DNA of 64,000 nt from G963704535 sp963704535 (GTDB lineage Bacteria > Chloroflexota > Chloroflexia > Chloroflexales > Roseiflexaceae), in NCBI GenBank assembly GCA_963704535.1, contig OY969916.1, positions 2,976,001 through 3,040,000 on the forward strand, given 5' to 3'. Below are positions 1 through 12,600 of this stretch, one piece after another (positions within the stretch are counted from its first letter, which is position 1; the number at the start of each line of letters is the position of its first letter). The notes below the pieces were generated by a model that did no database searches, had not been told where the DNA came from, and was given only the letters and a program-made list of their open reading frames with translations. Made by a program: the position numbers and the translations under genes.

Positions 1-699
1 AACACCTTCCTGGACGCCTACGCCCGCAGCAACGCACGTACACATGGTAAGACGATCGCGATTGGCTGGGGCGAATGGCTGTGGGATGCCTGGCAGGAGG
101 GTTTGCAAGGTTTCCCCGAAGACATTCGCGCCTACTTTGTCGCCACCAGACAAAAATACGGGTTGACGTTCGAGGAGGGGATGCAGGTGTTATGGCGCCT
201 GCTTGCGAGCGATCTGCCGCACGTGTATATCTCCAATCGCGACCTGGGCGTGATGGTTGAGGGCCATAAGCACCTCTCACCCAATACAACGTTTCAGGGA
301 AAAGGGGCACAGGGGCAGGAGCAGCCGCGCTATCCCCGGCCAACGCTGGGCACGCCCTACATCCCACCACGAAACGACCTGGAGGCCACGATAGCCATGG
401 TTTGGGAAGCAGCGCTTGGCCTGGAGCAGATCGGCGTAGACGACAACTTCTTCGAGCTTGGCGGCAACTCTTTGCTCGGCATTGATCTTGTCGCGCGCCT
501 GCGCCGCGAACTCAAGCTCAAAGAGCTGCCAAGCCACATCCTGTACGAAGCGCCCTCGGTCAGCACATTCGCGGAGCATATCCAGCAGACGCGGCAGGAG
601 CGTCTCGCAATCGAAGAGCAGCGTGACGAGGAATATGAAGATCAGCGGCATCAGACATTCGAGCTATTCAAACACCTGGCAGAGATGGAGGATCTATGA
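1..699 (+). CDS. Type I PKS, C-terminal part (KR end + ACP)
   Basis: This is the 3' end of a PKS gene whose start lies left of the window; the frame is open from base 1. The first residues are the end of a ketoreductase domain, with an NTFLDAY helix followed by WGEWLWDAWQEG, as in the last KR of each downstream PKS. An acyl carrier protein follows at about 385-590, with the phosphopantetheine site in DNFFELGGNSLL (Ser near base 471). The ACP looks NRPS-like, as do the others in this half of the cluster. The C-terminus is charged and Glu/Gln-rich, possibly a docking tail. The stop overlaps the next start by 4 bp (ATGA), so translation is probably coupled. The product presumably passes a beta-hydroxyacyl chain to the next PKS; order is inferred from gene order. 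Confidence 0.9.
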   Translation, partial: NTFLDAYARSNARTHGKTIAIGWGEWLWDAWQEGLQGFPEDIRAYFVATRQKYGLTFEEGMQVLWRLLASDLPHVYISNRDLGVMVEGHKHLSPNTTFQGKGAQGQEQPRYPRPTLGTPYIPPRNDLEATIAMVWEAALGLEQIGVDDNFFELGGNSLLGIDLVARLRRELKLKELPSHILYEAPSVSTFAEHIQQTRQERLAIEEQRDEEYEDQRHQTFELFKHLAEMEDL

Positions 700-3600
700 C
701 TAGCCCGACATCGCAGGATCGATCCTACGAGACGGCTATCGCCATTATTGGGATGTCGGGCCGGTTTCCGGGCGCGACGGATACCGGCGCGTTCTGGCAG
801 AACATCGCCGCTGGAGTGCGCTCGATCCGCAGCTTCACGGATGCGGAGCTACTGGCGGCCGGCGTGGACCCGGCGCTGCTTCAGCAGCCCAACTACGTCA
901 AAGCCGGCACAGTTCTCGATCAGGTCGATCAGTTTGATGCGGCGTTCTTTGGCTACACGCCCCGCGAAGCCGAGATCATGGACCCGCAGCACCGGCTGTT
1001 TCTGGAATGTGCCTGGGAGGCGCTCGAACACGCCGCCTACAACCCCGAAGCCTACAGCGGCCTGATCGGTGTCTTCGCCGGCTCGGCATTCTCAGGCTAT
1101 GCGCTGCATAATATTGCCTCGACCAGGAGTTGGTCGATCTGGTTGGTGCGTTCCAGGTCGATCTGGCCAATAATGTCAACTCGCTGGCCTCGACGGTCTC
1201 GTACAAGCTCAATTTGCGCGGGCCGAGCGTGGTGGTGCAGACCTTCTGCTCGACCTCGCTGGTGGCGGTCCATATGGCCTGCCAGGGCCTGATCACCTAC
1301 GAGATCGATATCGCGCTGGCGGGCGGTGCGGCGATTGCGGTGCCACACGGCCAGGGGTATCTGTACCAGGAGGGCGGGATCGTCTCGCCCGATGGTCGCG
1401 TGCGTACCTTCGACGCCAACGCCAAAGGCAGTGTGATGAGCAACGGTCTGGGGATCGTGGTGCTCAAGCGTATGAAAGAGGCCCTGGCGGATGGCGACCA
1501 GATTTATGCGGTGATTCGCGGCTCGGCGGTCAATAACGACGGCATTCGCAAGGTTGGCTACACCGCGCCCGGCCTGACCGGCCAGACCGCTGTGATCGCC
1601 CGCGCGATGCGACGGGCGGGTATCAAGCCGGAGACGATCAGCTACGTGGAGGCGCACGGGACGGCCACGCCGCTGGGCGACTCGGTCGAGCTTGCGGCCA
1701 TGATCAAGGCCTTCCAGCGCGGGACGAACAAGCGCCAGTTCTGCGCGATCGGCTCGGCCAAGCCGAATGTGGGGCATCTCGACCGCGCGTCGGGGGTGAC
1801 CGGGCTGATCAAGACTAGCCTGGCGCTGCACCACCAACTACTGCCGCCCAGCATCGAGTTTGAGACGCCGAATCCCGAGATCGATCTTGCCAGCAGCCCG
1901 TTCTATGTGAATACCAGCCTGACCGCCTGGCCACGGAACGGTACACCGCGCCGGGCCGGGGTCAGTTCGTTTGGCCTGGGTGGCACGAATGCCCACGTGG
2001 TGCTGGAGGAGGCTCCCACGCGCACTCCCAGCAGCGCGGCACGGCCCCACCAACTGCTGCTGCTCTCGGCCAAGACCGCGAGCGCCCTTGATGCGGCGAC
2101 CGCCAACCTGGCCGCCTTTCTGCGCCGCCACCCCGACACCAATCTCGCCGATGTCGCCTACACCCTCCAGCTTGGGCGCGCGGCTTTCGGCCACCGCCGC
2201 ATGTTGGTGGCGCGCGACGGGGAAGATGCGATCGCGGCGCTGGAGCTGTCTGACCCCCAGCGGGTCCTGACCGTCAATCAGACCAGCCGCGATCGACCGA
2301 TGGTCTTTCTGTTCCCCGGCGTCGGTGAGCATTACGCCGGGATGGCGCGGGAGCTATACGAAACCGAACCGGTCTTCCGCAGCACCGTTGATCGCTGCCG
2401 CGCCCTGCTTCAGCCGCACCTGGGGCGGGATCTGCGCGAGGTGCTCTACCCCACCGATGACAAGGTGACAAGGCGACAAGGTGACAAGGTGCCATCGGAG
2501 GCGGATTCTGTCACCTTGTCACCCCCTCACCGTGTCACCTTGTCAGGGGAGCTGACAGAGTCGGCCCTCTTCGTGGTTGAGTACGCGCTGGCGCAACTGC
2601 TGATCGGCTGGGGCGTACAACCAACGGCGATGCTGGGCTACAGCCTGGGCGAGTACGTGGCGGCCTGCCTCTCCGGTGTGCTCTCGCTCGAAGACGCGCT
2701 GAAGCTGGTCGCCACCCGTGCGCGGCTGATTGCGAGCCAGCCTCAAGGCGCGATGCCGGCGCCAATCGCGGACGAACTGACCGCGCTAGTCCGCACAATC
2801 AGGCTGCATCCGCCGGCCATCCCCTACCTCTCCAACGTCACGGGAACCTGGATCACCGCCGAGCAGGCCACCGACCCGGCCTACTGGGCGCGCCATATGG
2901 TCGAGATGGTGCGGTTTGCCGATGGCGTGGCGGCGCTGCTGGCAACACCGGAGCAGGTGCTGTTGGAGGTCGGGGTCGGCCAAGCGCTCAGCTCATTCGT
3001 GAAGAGCCACCCAGCCTGCGGCCCGCGACGATCGAATCTCGTGGTTCCAACACTTGCCGCCGCGCACGCTCGTGTCTCTGACCGCATCAGTCTGCTTACA
3101 ACGCTTGGAAGATTGTGGCAGGCCGGCGTCGCTATCGATTGGAGCAAGGTCCACGCCGAGGAGCGGCGGGAGCGGCTGGCGCTGCCGACCTATCCCTTTG
3201 AGCGCCAGCGCTTTTGGGTTGAGCCACAGCGCCCTGGCCTGCCCCATGACACATCGCCCCGCGCGATCGGGAAGCGCTCGGATGTGGCCGACTGGTTCTA
3301 CGTGCCGCGCTGGCAGCCGAAGCCGCTTTCACAGCCGGCTCCTGTGCTGAATGGTGGCTGGCTGATCGTCGGCGAAGGCGATCGGCTTGGTGCGGCCGTG
3401 TGCGCATCGCTCGTTCGGCAGGGGCAGAGCGTAACTCAGGTCACATTTGGATCATCCTTTACACAGATCGATGATCGGACATTTGAGGTGCGCCCCGATC
3501 ACGCGAGTGATTATCAAGCGCTCCTGAAAGCGTTACGATCGTATGGCCCGCTACCGGCGCATGTGCTTCACCTCGGCAGCATGAGCTACCGCGAGGCAAG

Positions 3601-6600
3601 CCTTGATCGCGATAGCTTCCGAGCAAGCCAGCCGTATGGTTTCTATAGCCTGCTGGCGCTGGCGCAGGCGCTGGGTCCAGAGTTGATCGATGAACAGGTG
3701 CAGCTCCTGATCGTCACGCACGGATTACAGCCGGTCACAGGCGATGAGCCCGTATTAAGCGAACAAGCTACCTTGCTTGGCCTTGGTACGGTTATTGGCC
3801 AGGAATATCCCACAATCACATGCCGTAGTGTTGACTTGATGGCCGTCCCTGATAGCTCCGAAGCTATCGATTGGCTGGCGAATCAGCTTGTGGCCGAGAT
3901 AGCGGCGCCGATCAACGAACTGGCGGTTGCGTATCGGGATGAGACACGCTGGGTGCAATCCTATCTACCGCAGCGCATGGAAATGCTGGCAGTTCCGCCG
4001 TTGCGACCGCAGGGTGTCTACTTGCTCACGGGTGGTCTCGGCGGTGTGGGGCGCATTGTTGCGGAGCATCTGGCGCGAACTGTGCAGGCAAAGCTCGTGC
4101 TGGTGGCGCGAACCAAGCTCCCACCGCGCGAAGAATGGTCCGCCTATCGCGCGATGGAATCCGGGGATCGTATCAGCTCTGCCATCCAGCATATTGAGCA
4201 TTTGGAGGCGCTGGGTGCCGAGGTGCTCCCGCTGGCGGCTGATGTAGGCGATGTCGTGCAGTTGCACGCGGCGATCGAGCAGGCGCAGGCTCGCTTCGGA
4301 TCGCTCCATGGTGTCTTTCACGCCGCCGGGCTGACCGACGCAACATCATACGCGTCCATCCCCGATACGACTGTGGAGCAATGCGAGGCGCACTTCCAGC
4401 CAAAAGTCTATGGCCTGTTTGCGCTGGAGCAGGCGCTGGCCGATCGGGCGCTCGATTTTTGCGTGATCTGTTCCTCGATTTCGTCGATCCTGGGTGGCCT
4501 TGGCTTCACTGGCTACGCAGCCGCCAACCGCTTCATCGATGCCTTTGTATTTCGCCACAACAAGCGCTCGCCCACACGCTGGACCAGTGTCAATTGGGAT
4601 ACTTGGCAAATCCCGAACGGCGCGCAAGAACCGGTCGGCTCCACCGTCGCCCAGTATGAAATGGCGCCGGATGAGGGGCTCCAGGTGCTTGAGATGGCGA
4701 TCGCCGCCAGCTCCCCGCAACTCATTATCTCAACCGGCGACCTGGACGCCCGCGTTCGCCAATGGGTTCTACTGGAGTCGCTGCGCACAACGGCGGTTGA
4801 GGAGCAGGCGACTCTCGCCGCTGGCGGTGGGACCAGAGGTGTGCAGGTGCAGAGCCAAGGTGCGTACGAGCAGCGGATCGCGGGAATCTGGCAGCAGGTG
4901 CTGGGTCTTGAGGAAGTCGGGCTACACGATAACTTCTTTGAGCTGGGCGGCAACTCGCTGATCGCGTTGCAGGTGATCGCGAAGCTGAAGAAGGAGTTCC
5001 AGACCCAGGTACCGGCGGTAGCGCTGTTCGAGGCGCCGACGGTGAGCACACTGGCACAGTACCTGCTGCCGGAGCAGCCCACGCAGGCAGATCAGCAGCA
5101 GGTGCTCCTGGAGCAGCGGCGCGAGCAGGCTCGCCGGAGCAGCAGCGGCAGCGAGATCGCGATCGTGGCGATGGTCGGGCGCTTCCCCGGCGCGCGCACG
5201 CTCGATCAGTTCTGGCAGAACCTGCGCGATGGGGTCGAGTCGTGTACGCGCTTCAGTGACGCTGAGTTGCTGGCAGCCGGGGTCGATCCACAGCTCATCC
5301 AGGACCCGAATTATGTCAAGATGCGACCGATCTTGGAGGATGTGGAACAGTTCGACGCGGCGTTCTTCGGGTACACGCCACGCGAGGCCGAGCTGCTGGA
5401 CCCGCAGCAGCGGCTGTTCCACGAAGTCGCCTGGGAGGCGCTCGAAACCGCCGCCTATGACACCCAACGCTACCCCGGCCTCGTCGGCGTCTTCGCCGGT
5501 ACCAACTTTAATTATTATCTGTCCCGGCTTTCTACCGATCCTGAAGTGGTCGCGCAGTTGAGCGAGGCGATAACCCTGGAGAACGACAAGGACGCGCTGA
5601 CGACGAATGTGTCGTACAAGCTGAACCTACGCGGTCCCAGCTTCGCGGTCCAGACTTACTGCTCGACCTCGCTGGTGGCGACCCACCTGGCCTGCCGCAG
5701 CCTGCGCGCTGGCGAGTGCGACCTGGCCCTCGCCGGTGGCGTCTCTGTTCGCGTGCCCGTGCGCGCCGGCTATCTGTACCAGGAGGGCGACCAGGTCTCC
5801 CCCGACGGCCACGTGCGCACCTTCGATGCCGACGGCGCCGGCGCCACCTTCGGTGATGGCGTCGCTGTGGTCGTGCTCAAGCGCCTGGAAGATGCCCTCG
5901 CTGACGGCGATACCATTCACGCGATCATCAAGGGCTCGGCGATCAACAACGACGGCGGCCTGAAGGTTGGCTACACCGCTCCCTCGGTCATTGGTCAGGC
6001 TGATGTCATCCGCGCCGCCCTTGCCGATGCCCAAGTTGACCCCGCCTCGATCTCGTATGTCGAAGCCCACGGCACCGCCACCCGGCTTGGCGACCCGATC
6101 GAGGTCGCTGCCCTCACCAAAGCCTTTCGCACCCGGACCCAGCAGGTCGGCTACTGCGCGCTGTCCTCGGTCAAGCCCAATGTCGGTCATCTCGACCGCG
6201 CCGCCGGCGCCACCGGCTTGATCAAGACCGTCCTGGCGCTGCGTCACTCCCAAATCCCGCCGACCCTGCACTTTCAGCGTCCCAATCCGGAGTTAGCCCT
6301 GGACACGAGCCCGTTCTACGTGCCGGCCAACCTGACCGCCTGGCCGCGCAACGGCCACCCCAGGCGCGCGGGCGTCAACTCGCTGGGCGTGGGCGGCACC
6401 AATGCCCACGTCGTGCTGGAGGAAGCTCCTGCTGTTCGGCCCACCGCGCCCTCGCGCGAGGTGCAGTTGCTCGTACTCTCGGCCAAGACGGCCAGCGCGC
6501 TGGAGGCCGCCACTGCCAACCTGGCGACCTTCCTGGCCCAAGAGCCCAATGTCGATCTCGCCGATGTGGCCTACACCTTGCAGATCGGACGGCGAGTGTT

Positions 6601-9600
6601 CGAGCATCGACGCGCGCTGGTCTGTCACGACCGCGACGAGGCGTTGCGCCTGCTGGCGACACCTGACCGCGCGCCGGTGCGCACGGCCCAGCAGGCACCG
6701 TTGAGCCGCCCGGTCGCGTTCCTGTTCGGTGGCGTGGGCGATCACTACGCCGGTATGGCCGAGGAGCTGTACCACAGCGAGAGCAGCTTCCGCGCCACGA
6801 TCGACCGCTGCTGCGCGATCCTCCAACCGCACCTCGGCCTGGAATTGCGCTCCATCCTCTACCCCCAAGAACAAAGAACAAAGAATAAAGAACAAATAGC
6901 CCAGAACCGAGAACTGAGAACTGAGAACCGAGAATCGGGCGTCACCCGTTCACCCGCTCACCCGCTCACCCGCTCACTGCTGAATCAGACGGAGTATGCC
7001 CAGCCGGCGGTCTTCGTGGTGGAGTACGCACTGGCGCAGCTACTGATCGGCTGGGGCGTGCGTCCCTCTGCGTTGCTGGGCTACAGTGTCGGCGAGTATG
7101 TCGCGGCCTGTCTCTCCGGCGTGCTCTCGCTCGAAGACGCTCTCAAGCTGGTGGCCACTCGTGCGCGCCTGATTGCCAGTCAGCCAGCCGGTGCCATGCT
7201 GGCGGTGATGGCGTCGGAAGTGCAGGTGCAGCCGTTCCTGCGCGATGGCGTGGAGCTGGCGATCGTGAACGGACCGCAGAGCTGTGTCCTGGCTGGCCCG
7301 CCCACTGCGATCACGGCGCTAGAGCAGGAACTGGCCGCGCATGAGATCGCCTGCCGGAGCGTGCCGACCAGCCACGCCTTCCACACCAGCTTGCTGGCGC
7401 CAATCGCGAACGAGTTGACCGCGCTGGTACGCACGCTCAAGCTGCATCCGCCCGCCATCCCCTACATCTCGAATGTGACCGGCACCTGGATCACGACCGA
7501 GCAAGCGACCGACCCGACCTATTGGGCGCGGCACATGCTCGAAACCGTGCGCTTCGCGGAAGGAGTGGCGGCGCTGCTGGCAACTCCCGAGCAAGTGTTC
7601 GTGGAGGTCGGCGCGGGGCAGGCGCTCAGTTCGTTCGTGAAGGGGCACCCGGCGTGTGGGCGGGCGCGCTTCAATCAGGTACTCGCGACGCTGCCGAGCG
7701 CGCAAGAGCGCGGCCAGGACTTGAGACGGCTGCTGGAGACGGTCGGAGCGCTGTGGCTGCTGGACGTACCACTCGACAGCGCGCAGTTCTACGCTCACGA
7801 GCAGCGCCGCCGCGTGCCGCTGCCGACCTACCCGTTCGAGCGCCGCCGCTTCTGGGTCGAGCCGCGCGGGCGAGCCGGCGTGGTCGCGACACCATCGGTG
7901 GCAGTGGAGAGCGGGCGCAAGCCGGACCTGGCCGACTGGTTCTACACGCCGGTGTGGGTGCCGACACCACTGCCGAGCGGGAGCGCGGGTGCGCGCGGGA
8001 GCGCGTGGGTGGTGCTGGCGAACGAGGGGACGGTGGGGGCGCAGGTGGCGGCGCGGCTGGCGGCGCGCGGGCATGCAGTCGTGCGGGTGCGAGAGGGGGC
8101 AGCATTCGAGCAGGTGGATGTGCAGACGTTCGCGGTGCGACCGGCCGCGCGCGAGGACTACCAGGCGCTGCTGGCGGCGCTGGCGCGACAGGGCACGCCG
8201 GTGAGCGCGATCGCGCACCTGTGGAATAGCGGGCCGGAGGTGACGGTGCCGGCGGGCGCGGTCGGATTTCGAGCGGCGCAGGAGCGCGGGCTCTACAGTT
8301 TGTTGGCGCTTGCGCAGGCGCTGGGCGAGCGGGTGGAGGAGACGCCGGTGCAGCTTGTGGTCGGCACGCACGCCGCCCAGCCCGTGACCGGCGGCGAAGC
8401 CCTCAATGCCGAGCTTGCGCCGATCGTCGGGCTATGCACCGTGGTATCGCAAGAGTATCTGGCGCTGACTTGCCGCAACGTCGATATCGTGCTTCCTGAG
8501 CAGGACGACAGCACATTGATCGGCCAGCTCGTGTCCGAGATCGCCGCGCAGGCGCCGGATCGGCGTGTGGCGTATCGGGATGGTCAGCGGCGGGTGCAGC
8601 AATTCCAGCCACGGCGACTGGAGCCAGTATCAGGCGACGTGCCAGAGCGTCTTCGGACTCAGGGCGTATACATGATCACCGGAGGGCTGGGCGGGATCGG
8701 GCTGCACCTGGCGAGGTACCTGGCGCGAACGGTGCAGGCGAAACTGGTACTGACTGGTCGCTCAGGGCTGCCCGCTCGCGCGGAATGGGCCGCGTGGCAG
8801 GCCGCGCACCCAGCCGACGATCCAACCAGCCAGCGGATCGCCCAGGTGCTTGGGTTGGAGGCGCTGGGTGCCGAGGTGCTGGTCCTGCGCGCCGATGTCG
8901 CCGACGAGGCGGCCATGCGCGATGTGCTGGCGCAGACACAGTACCGTTTTGGCCCGCTCAATGGCCTCATCCACGCCGCCGGCAATCTGGATCAGGCGAA
9001 CTTTGGCCCACTCCAGGGTGCTGGGCACAGCCAATTCGAGAATCACTTTCAGCCGAAGGTCTACGGCCTGTACCTGCTCGAACGGCTCTTGGAAGGCTAT
9101 GATCTCGACTTCTGCCTGCTGCTCTCTTCAGTCTCTTCCGTGCTGGGAGGGCTTGGCTACAGCGGCTACACCGCTGCGAACATCTTTATGGATGCGTTCA
9201 CGCACCGGCATAATCAGCGCAGCTCCGTACCGTGGATCAGCGTGAATTGGGACACCTGGCATCTCAAAGACGGCCAGCACGACACCATCGGCGCAACCGT
9301 CGCCCAGTACGAGCTTTGGCCGGATGAGGGCTGCGAAGCCTTCCAGCGCATCCTCGCCGCTTCGCCCACCCAGATTATCAACTCGACCGGCGACCTCGAC
9401 ACGCGCATCCGGCAGTGGGTGCTGATGGAAACGTTGCGGGCCGACCAACAGGAGCAGAACACACTACCGGCTGGTCCACTGATAGCGACCACGAGCGTGT
9501 ACGAGCAGCGGATCGCGGGGATCTGGCGGCAGGTGCTGGGAGTGGAGGAGGTCGGGCTGCACGATAACTTCTTTGAGCTGGGCGGCAACTCGCTGATTGC

Positions 9601-12600
9601 ACTCCAGGTCATTGCCAAGCTCAAGAAGGAATTCAAAATCCCCATTCCGACGGTAGCACTGTTCGAGGCGCCGACGGTGAGCACACTGGCACAGTACCTG
9701 CTGCCGGAGCAGCCCACGCAGGCAGATCAGCAGCAGGCGCTACTGGAGCAGCGGCGCGAACAGGCTCGCCAGAGCAGCGGCAATAGCGAGATCGCGATCG
9801 TGGCGATGGTCGGGCGCTTCCCCGGCGCACGCACGCTCGATCAGTTCTGGCAAAACATCCACGATGGCGTCGAGTGCCAGACCAGCTTCTCGAATGAGGA
9901 GTTGTTGGCTGCCGGCGTCGATCCACTGTTGCTGCACAATCCTCACTATGTGAAGCGGCGGCCGATCCTGGAGGATGTGGATCAGTTTGACGCGGCATTC
10001 TTCGGCTACACGCCGCGCGAGGCCGAGCTGCTGGACCCGCAGCAGCGGCTGTTCCACGAAGTCACCTGGGAGGCGCTTGAAACCGCCGGCTACGACACCC
10101 AGCGCTACCCCGGCCTCGTCGGTGTCTTCGCCGGCACCAACTTTAACTACTACTTAGCGCGCCTTCTGAACGACCCGGAAATCGTCGCGCAGATAAGTGA
10201 GGCGATAACCCTGGAGAACGACAAGGACGCGCTGACGACGAATGTGTCATACAAGCTGAACCTGCGCGGTCCCAGCTTCGCGGTCCAGACTTACTGCTCG
10301 ACCTCGCTGGTGGCGACCCACCTGGCTTGCCGCAGCCTGCGCAATGGCGAGTGCGACCTGGCGTTGGCAGGCGGTGTCTCCATACGTGCCCCGGCAAAGA
10401 TAGGCTACCTGTACCAGGAGGGCGACCAGGCATCATCCGACGGCTGCACCCGCAGCTTTGACGAGCAGGCCCAAGGCACCACCTTCGGTGATGGCGTCGC
10501 TGTGGTGGTGCTTAAGCGGCTTGCCGACGCCCTGGCCGATGGTGACACCATTCACGCTGTCATCAAGGGCTCGGCAATCAATAACGACGGCGGCCTGAAG
10601 GTTGGCTACACCGCTCCCTCGGTCATCGGCCAGGCTGATGTCATCCGCGCCGCCCTTGCCGATGCCCAGGTCGATCCGGCCTCGATCTCGTACGTCGAAG
10701 CCCATGGCTCTGCGACCAAGCTGGGCGACCCGATCGAGGTTGCTGCCCTTACCAAAGCCTTTCGCACCCAGACCCAGCGGGTCGGCTACTGCGCGTTGTC
10801 CTCGGTCAAGCCCAATGTCGGTCATCTCGACCGCGCCGCTGGCGCCACCGGCCTGATCAAGACCGTCCTGGCGCTGCGTCACTCCCAAATCCCGCCGACC
10901 CTGCACTTTCAGCGTCCCAATCCGGAGTTAGCCCTGGACACGAGTCCGTTCTACGTCCCGAACAGCCTGAGGGCCTGGCCGCGCAACGGCCACCCCAGGC
11001 GCGCGGGCGTCAACTCGCTGGGCGTGGGCGGCACCAACGCTCACGTGGTGCTGGAGGAGGCGCCGGCTGTTCCGCCGTCTGCGCCCTCGCGCTCGGCCCA
11101 ACTCCTGATGCTGTCGGCCAAGACGGCCAGCGCACTGGAGGCTGCCACTGCCAACCTGGCGACTTTCCTGACCCAAGAGCCCAATGTCGATCTCGCCGAT
11201 GTGGCCTACACCTTGCAGATCGGACGGCGGGTGTTCGAGCATCGACGCGCGCTGGTCTGTTGCGATCGTGATGAGGCGCTGCGCCTGCTGGCGGCACCTG
11301 ACCGCGCGCCGGTGCGTACCGCCCAGCAAGCACCGCTGAGCCGCCCGGTGGCGTTCCTGTTCGGTGGCGTGGGCGACCACTACGTGGGTATGGCCGAGGA
11401 GCTGTACCACAGCGAGAGCAGCTTCCGCGCCACGATCGACCGCTGCTGCGCCCTGCTCCACCCGCACCTCGGCCTGGAATTGCGCTCCATCCTCTACCCC
11501 CAAGAACAAAGAACAAAGCTTGTCCTGAGCGAAGTCGAAGGGAACAAAGAACAAACAGCCCAGAACCGAGAACCGGCGTTGAACTTGCGCGGGCTGCTGG
11601 GACGCAATGGGAGCGAGCCAAGCGCGACCGAGCCGCTGCACCGGACTGAACTGGCCCAGCCGGCGGTGTTCGTGGTCGAGTACGCACTGGCGCAACTGCT
11701 GATCGGCTGGGGCGTGCGTCCCTCGGCACTGCTGGGCTACAGTGTCGGCGAGTACGTCGCCGCCTGTCTCTCTGGCGTGCTCTCGCTCGAAGACGCACTG
11801 AAGTTGGTTGCCACTCGTGCGCGGCTGATTGAGAGCCAGCCAGCCGGTGCCATGCTGGCTGGTGATGGCGTCGGAAGTGCAGGTGCAGCCGTTCCTGCGC
11901 GATGGCGTGGAGCTAGCGATTGTGAATGGGCCGCAGAGCTGTGTGCTGGCCGGCCCGCCCGCCGCGATCACAGCGCTGGAGCAGGAACTGGCCGCGCAGG
12001 AGATCGCCTGCCGGGCCGTGCCGACCAGCCACGCCTTCCACACCAGCTTGCTGGCGCCAATTGCCGAAGAATTGACCGCGCTGGCGCGCACAATCAAGCT
12101 GAACCCGCCCGCCATCCCCTACATCTCGAATGTGACCGGAACCTGGATCACGGTCGAGCAGGCCACCGACCCGGCCTACTGGGCGCGGCATATGCTTGAA
12201 ACCGTGCGCTTCACGGAGGGAGTGGCGGCGCTGCTGGCAACTCCTGAGCAGGTGCTCGTGGAAGTCGGCGCGGGGCAGGCGTTGAGTTCGTTCGTGAAGG
12301 GCAACCCGGAGTGTGGGCGGGCGCGCTTCAATCAAGTGCTCGCGACCCTGCCGAGCGCACAGGAGCGTGGGCAGGACCTCCGGCGGCTGCTGGAGACGGT
12401 CGGAGCGCTGTGGCTGCTGGATGTGAGTGTGGATGGCGCGCAGCTCTACGCTCAGGAGCAGCGCCGCCGCGTGCCGTTGCCGACCTACCCATTCGAGCGC
12501 CAGCGTTTCTGGATCGATCCCCAGCCGCAGCGCAACGGCGCGGCCACTGCCACCGCCCCGCGCCGCTCCGATGTTACTGAATGGTTCGCCACCACCTCGT

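Noticed and set aside
2459..2544. Intein or group II intron inside AT domains
   Set aside because: The inserts are under 130 bp, lack splicing motifs, keep the frame and are made of simple repeats.
1130..12199. Reading the long open frame as a separate gene starting at 1130
   Set aside because: The first codons have no ribosome-binding site and begin in the middle of a KS domain; comparison with the paralogous KS at 14522 shows a single missing base that joins it to the frame starting at 696.
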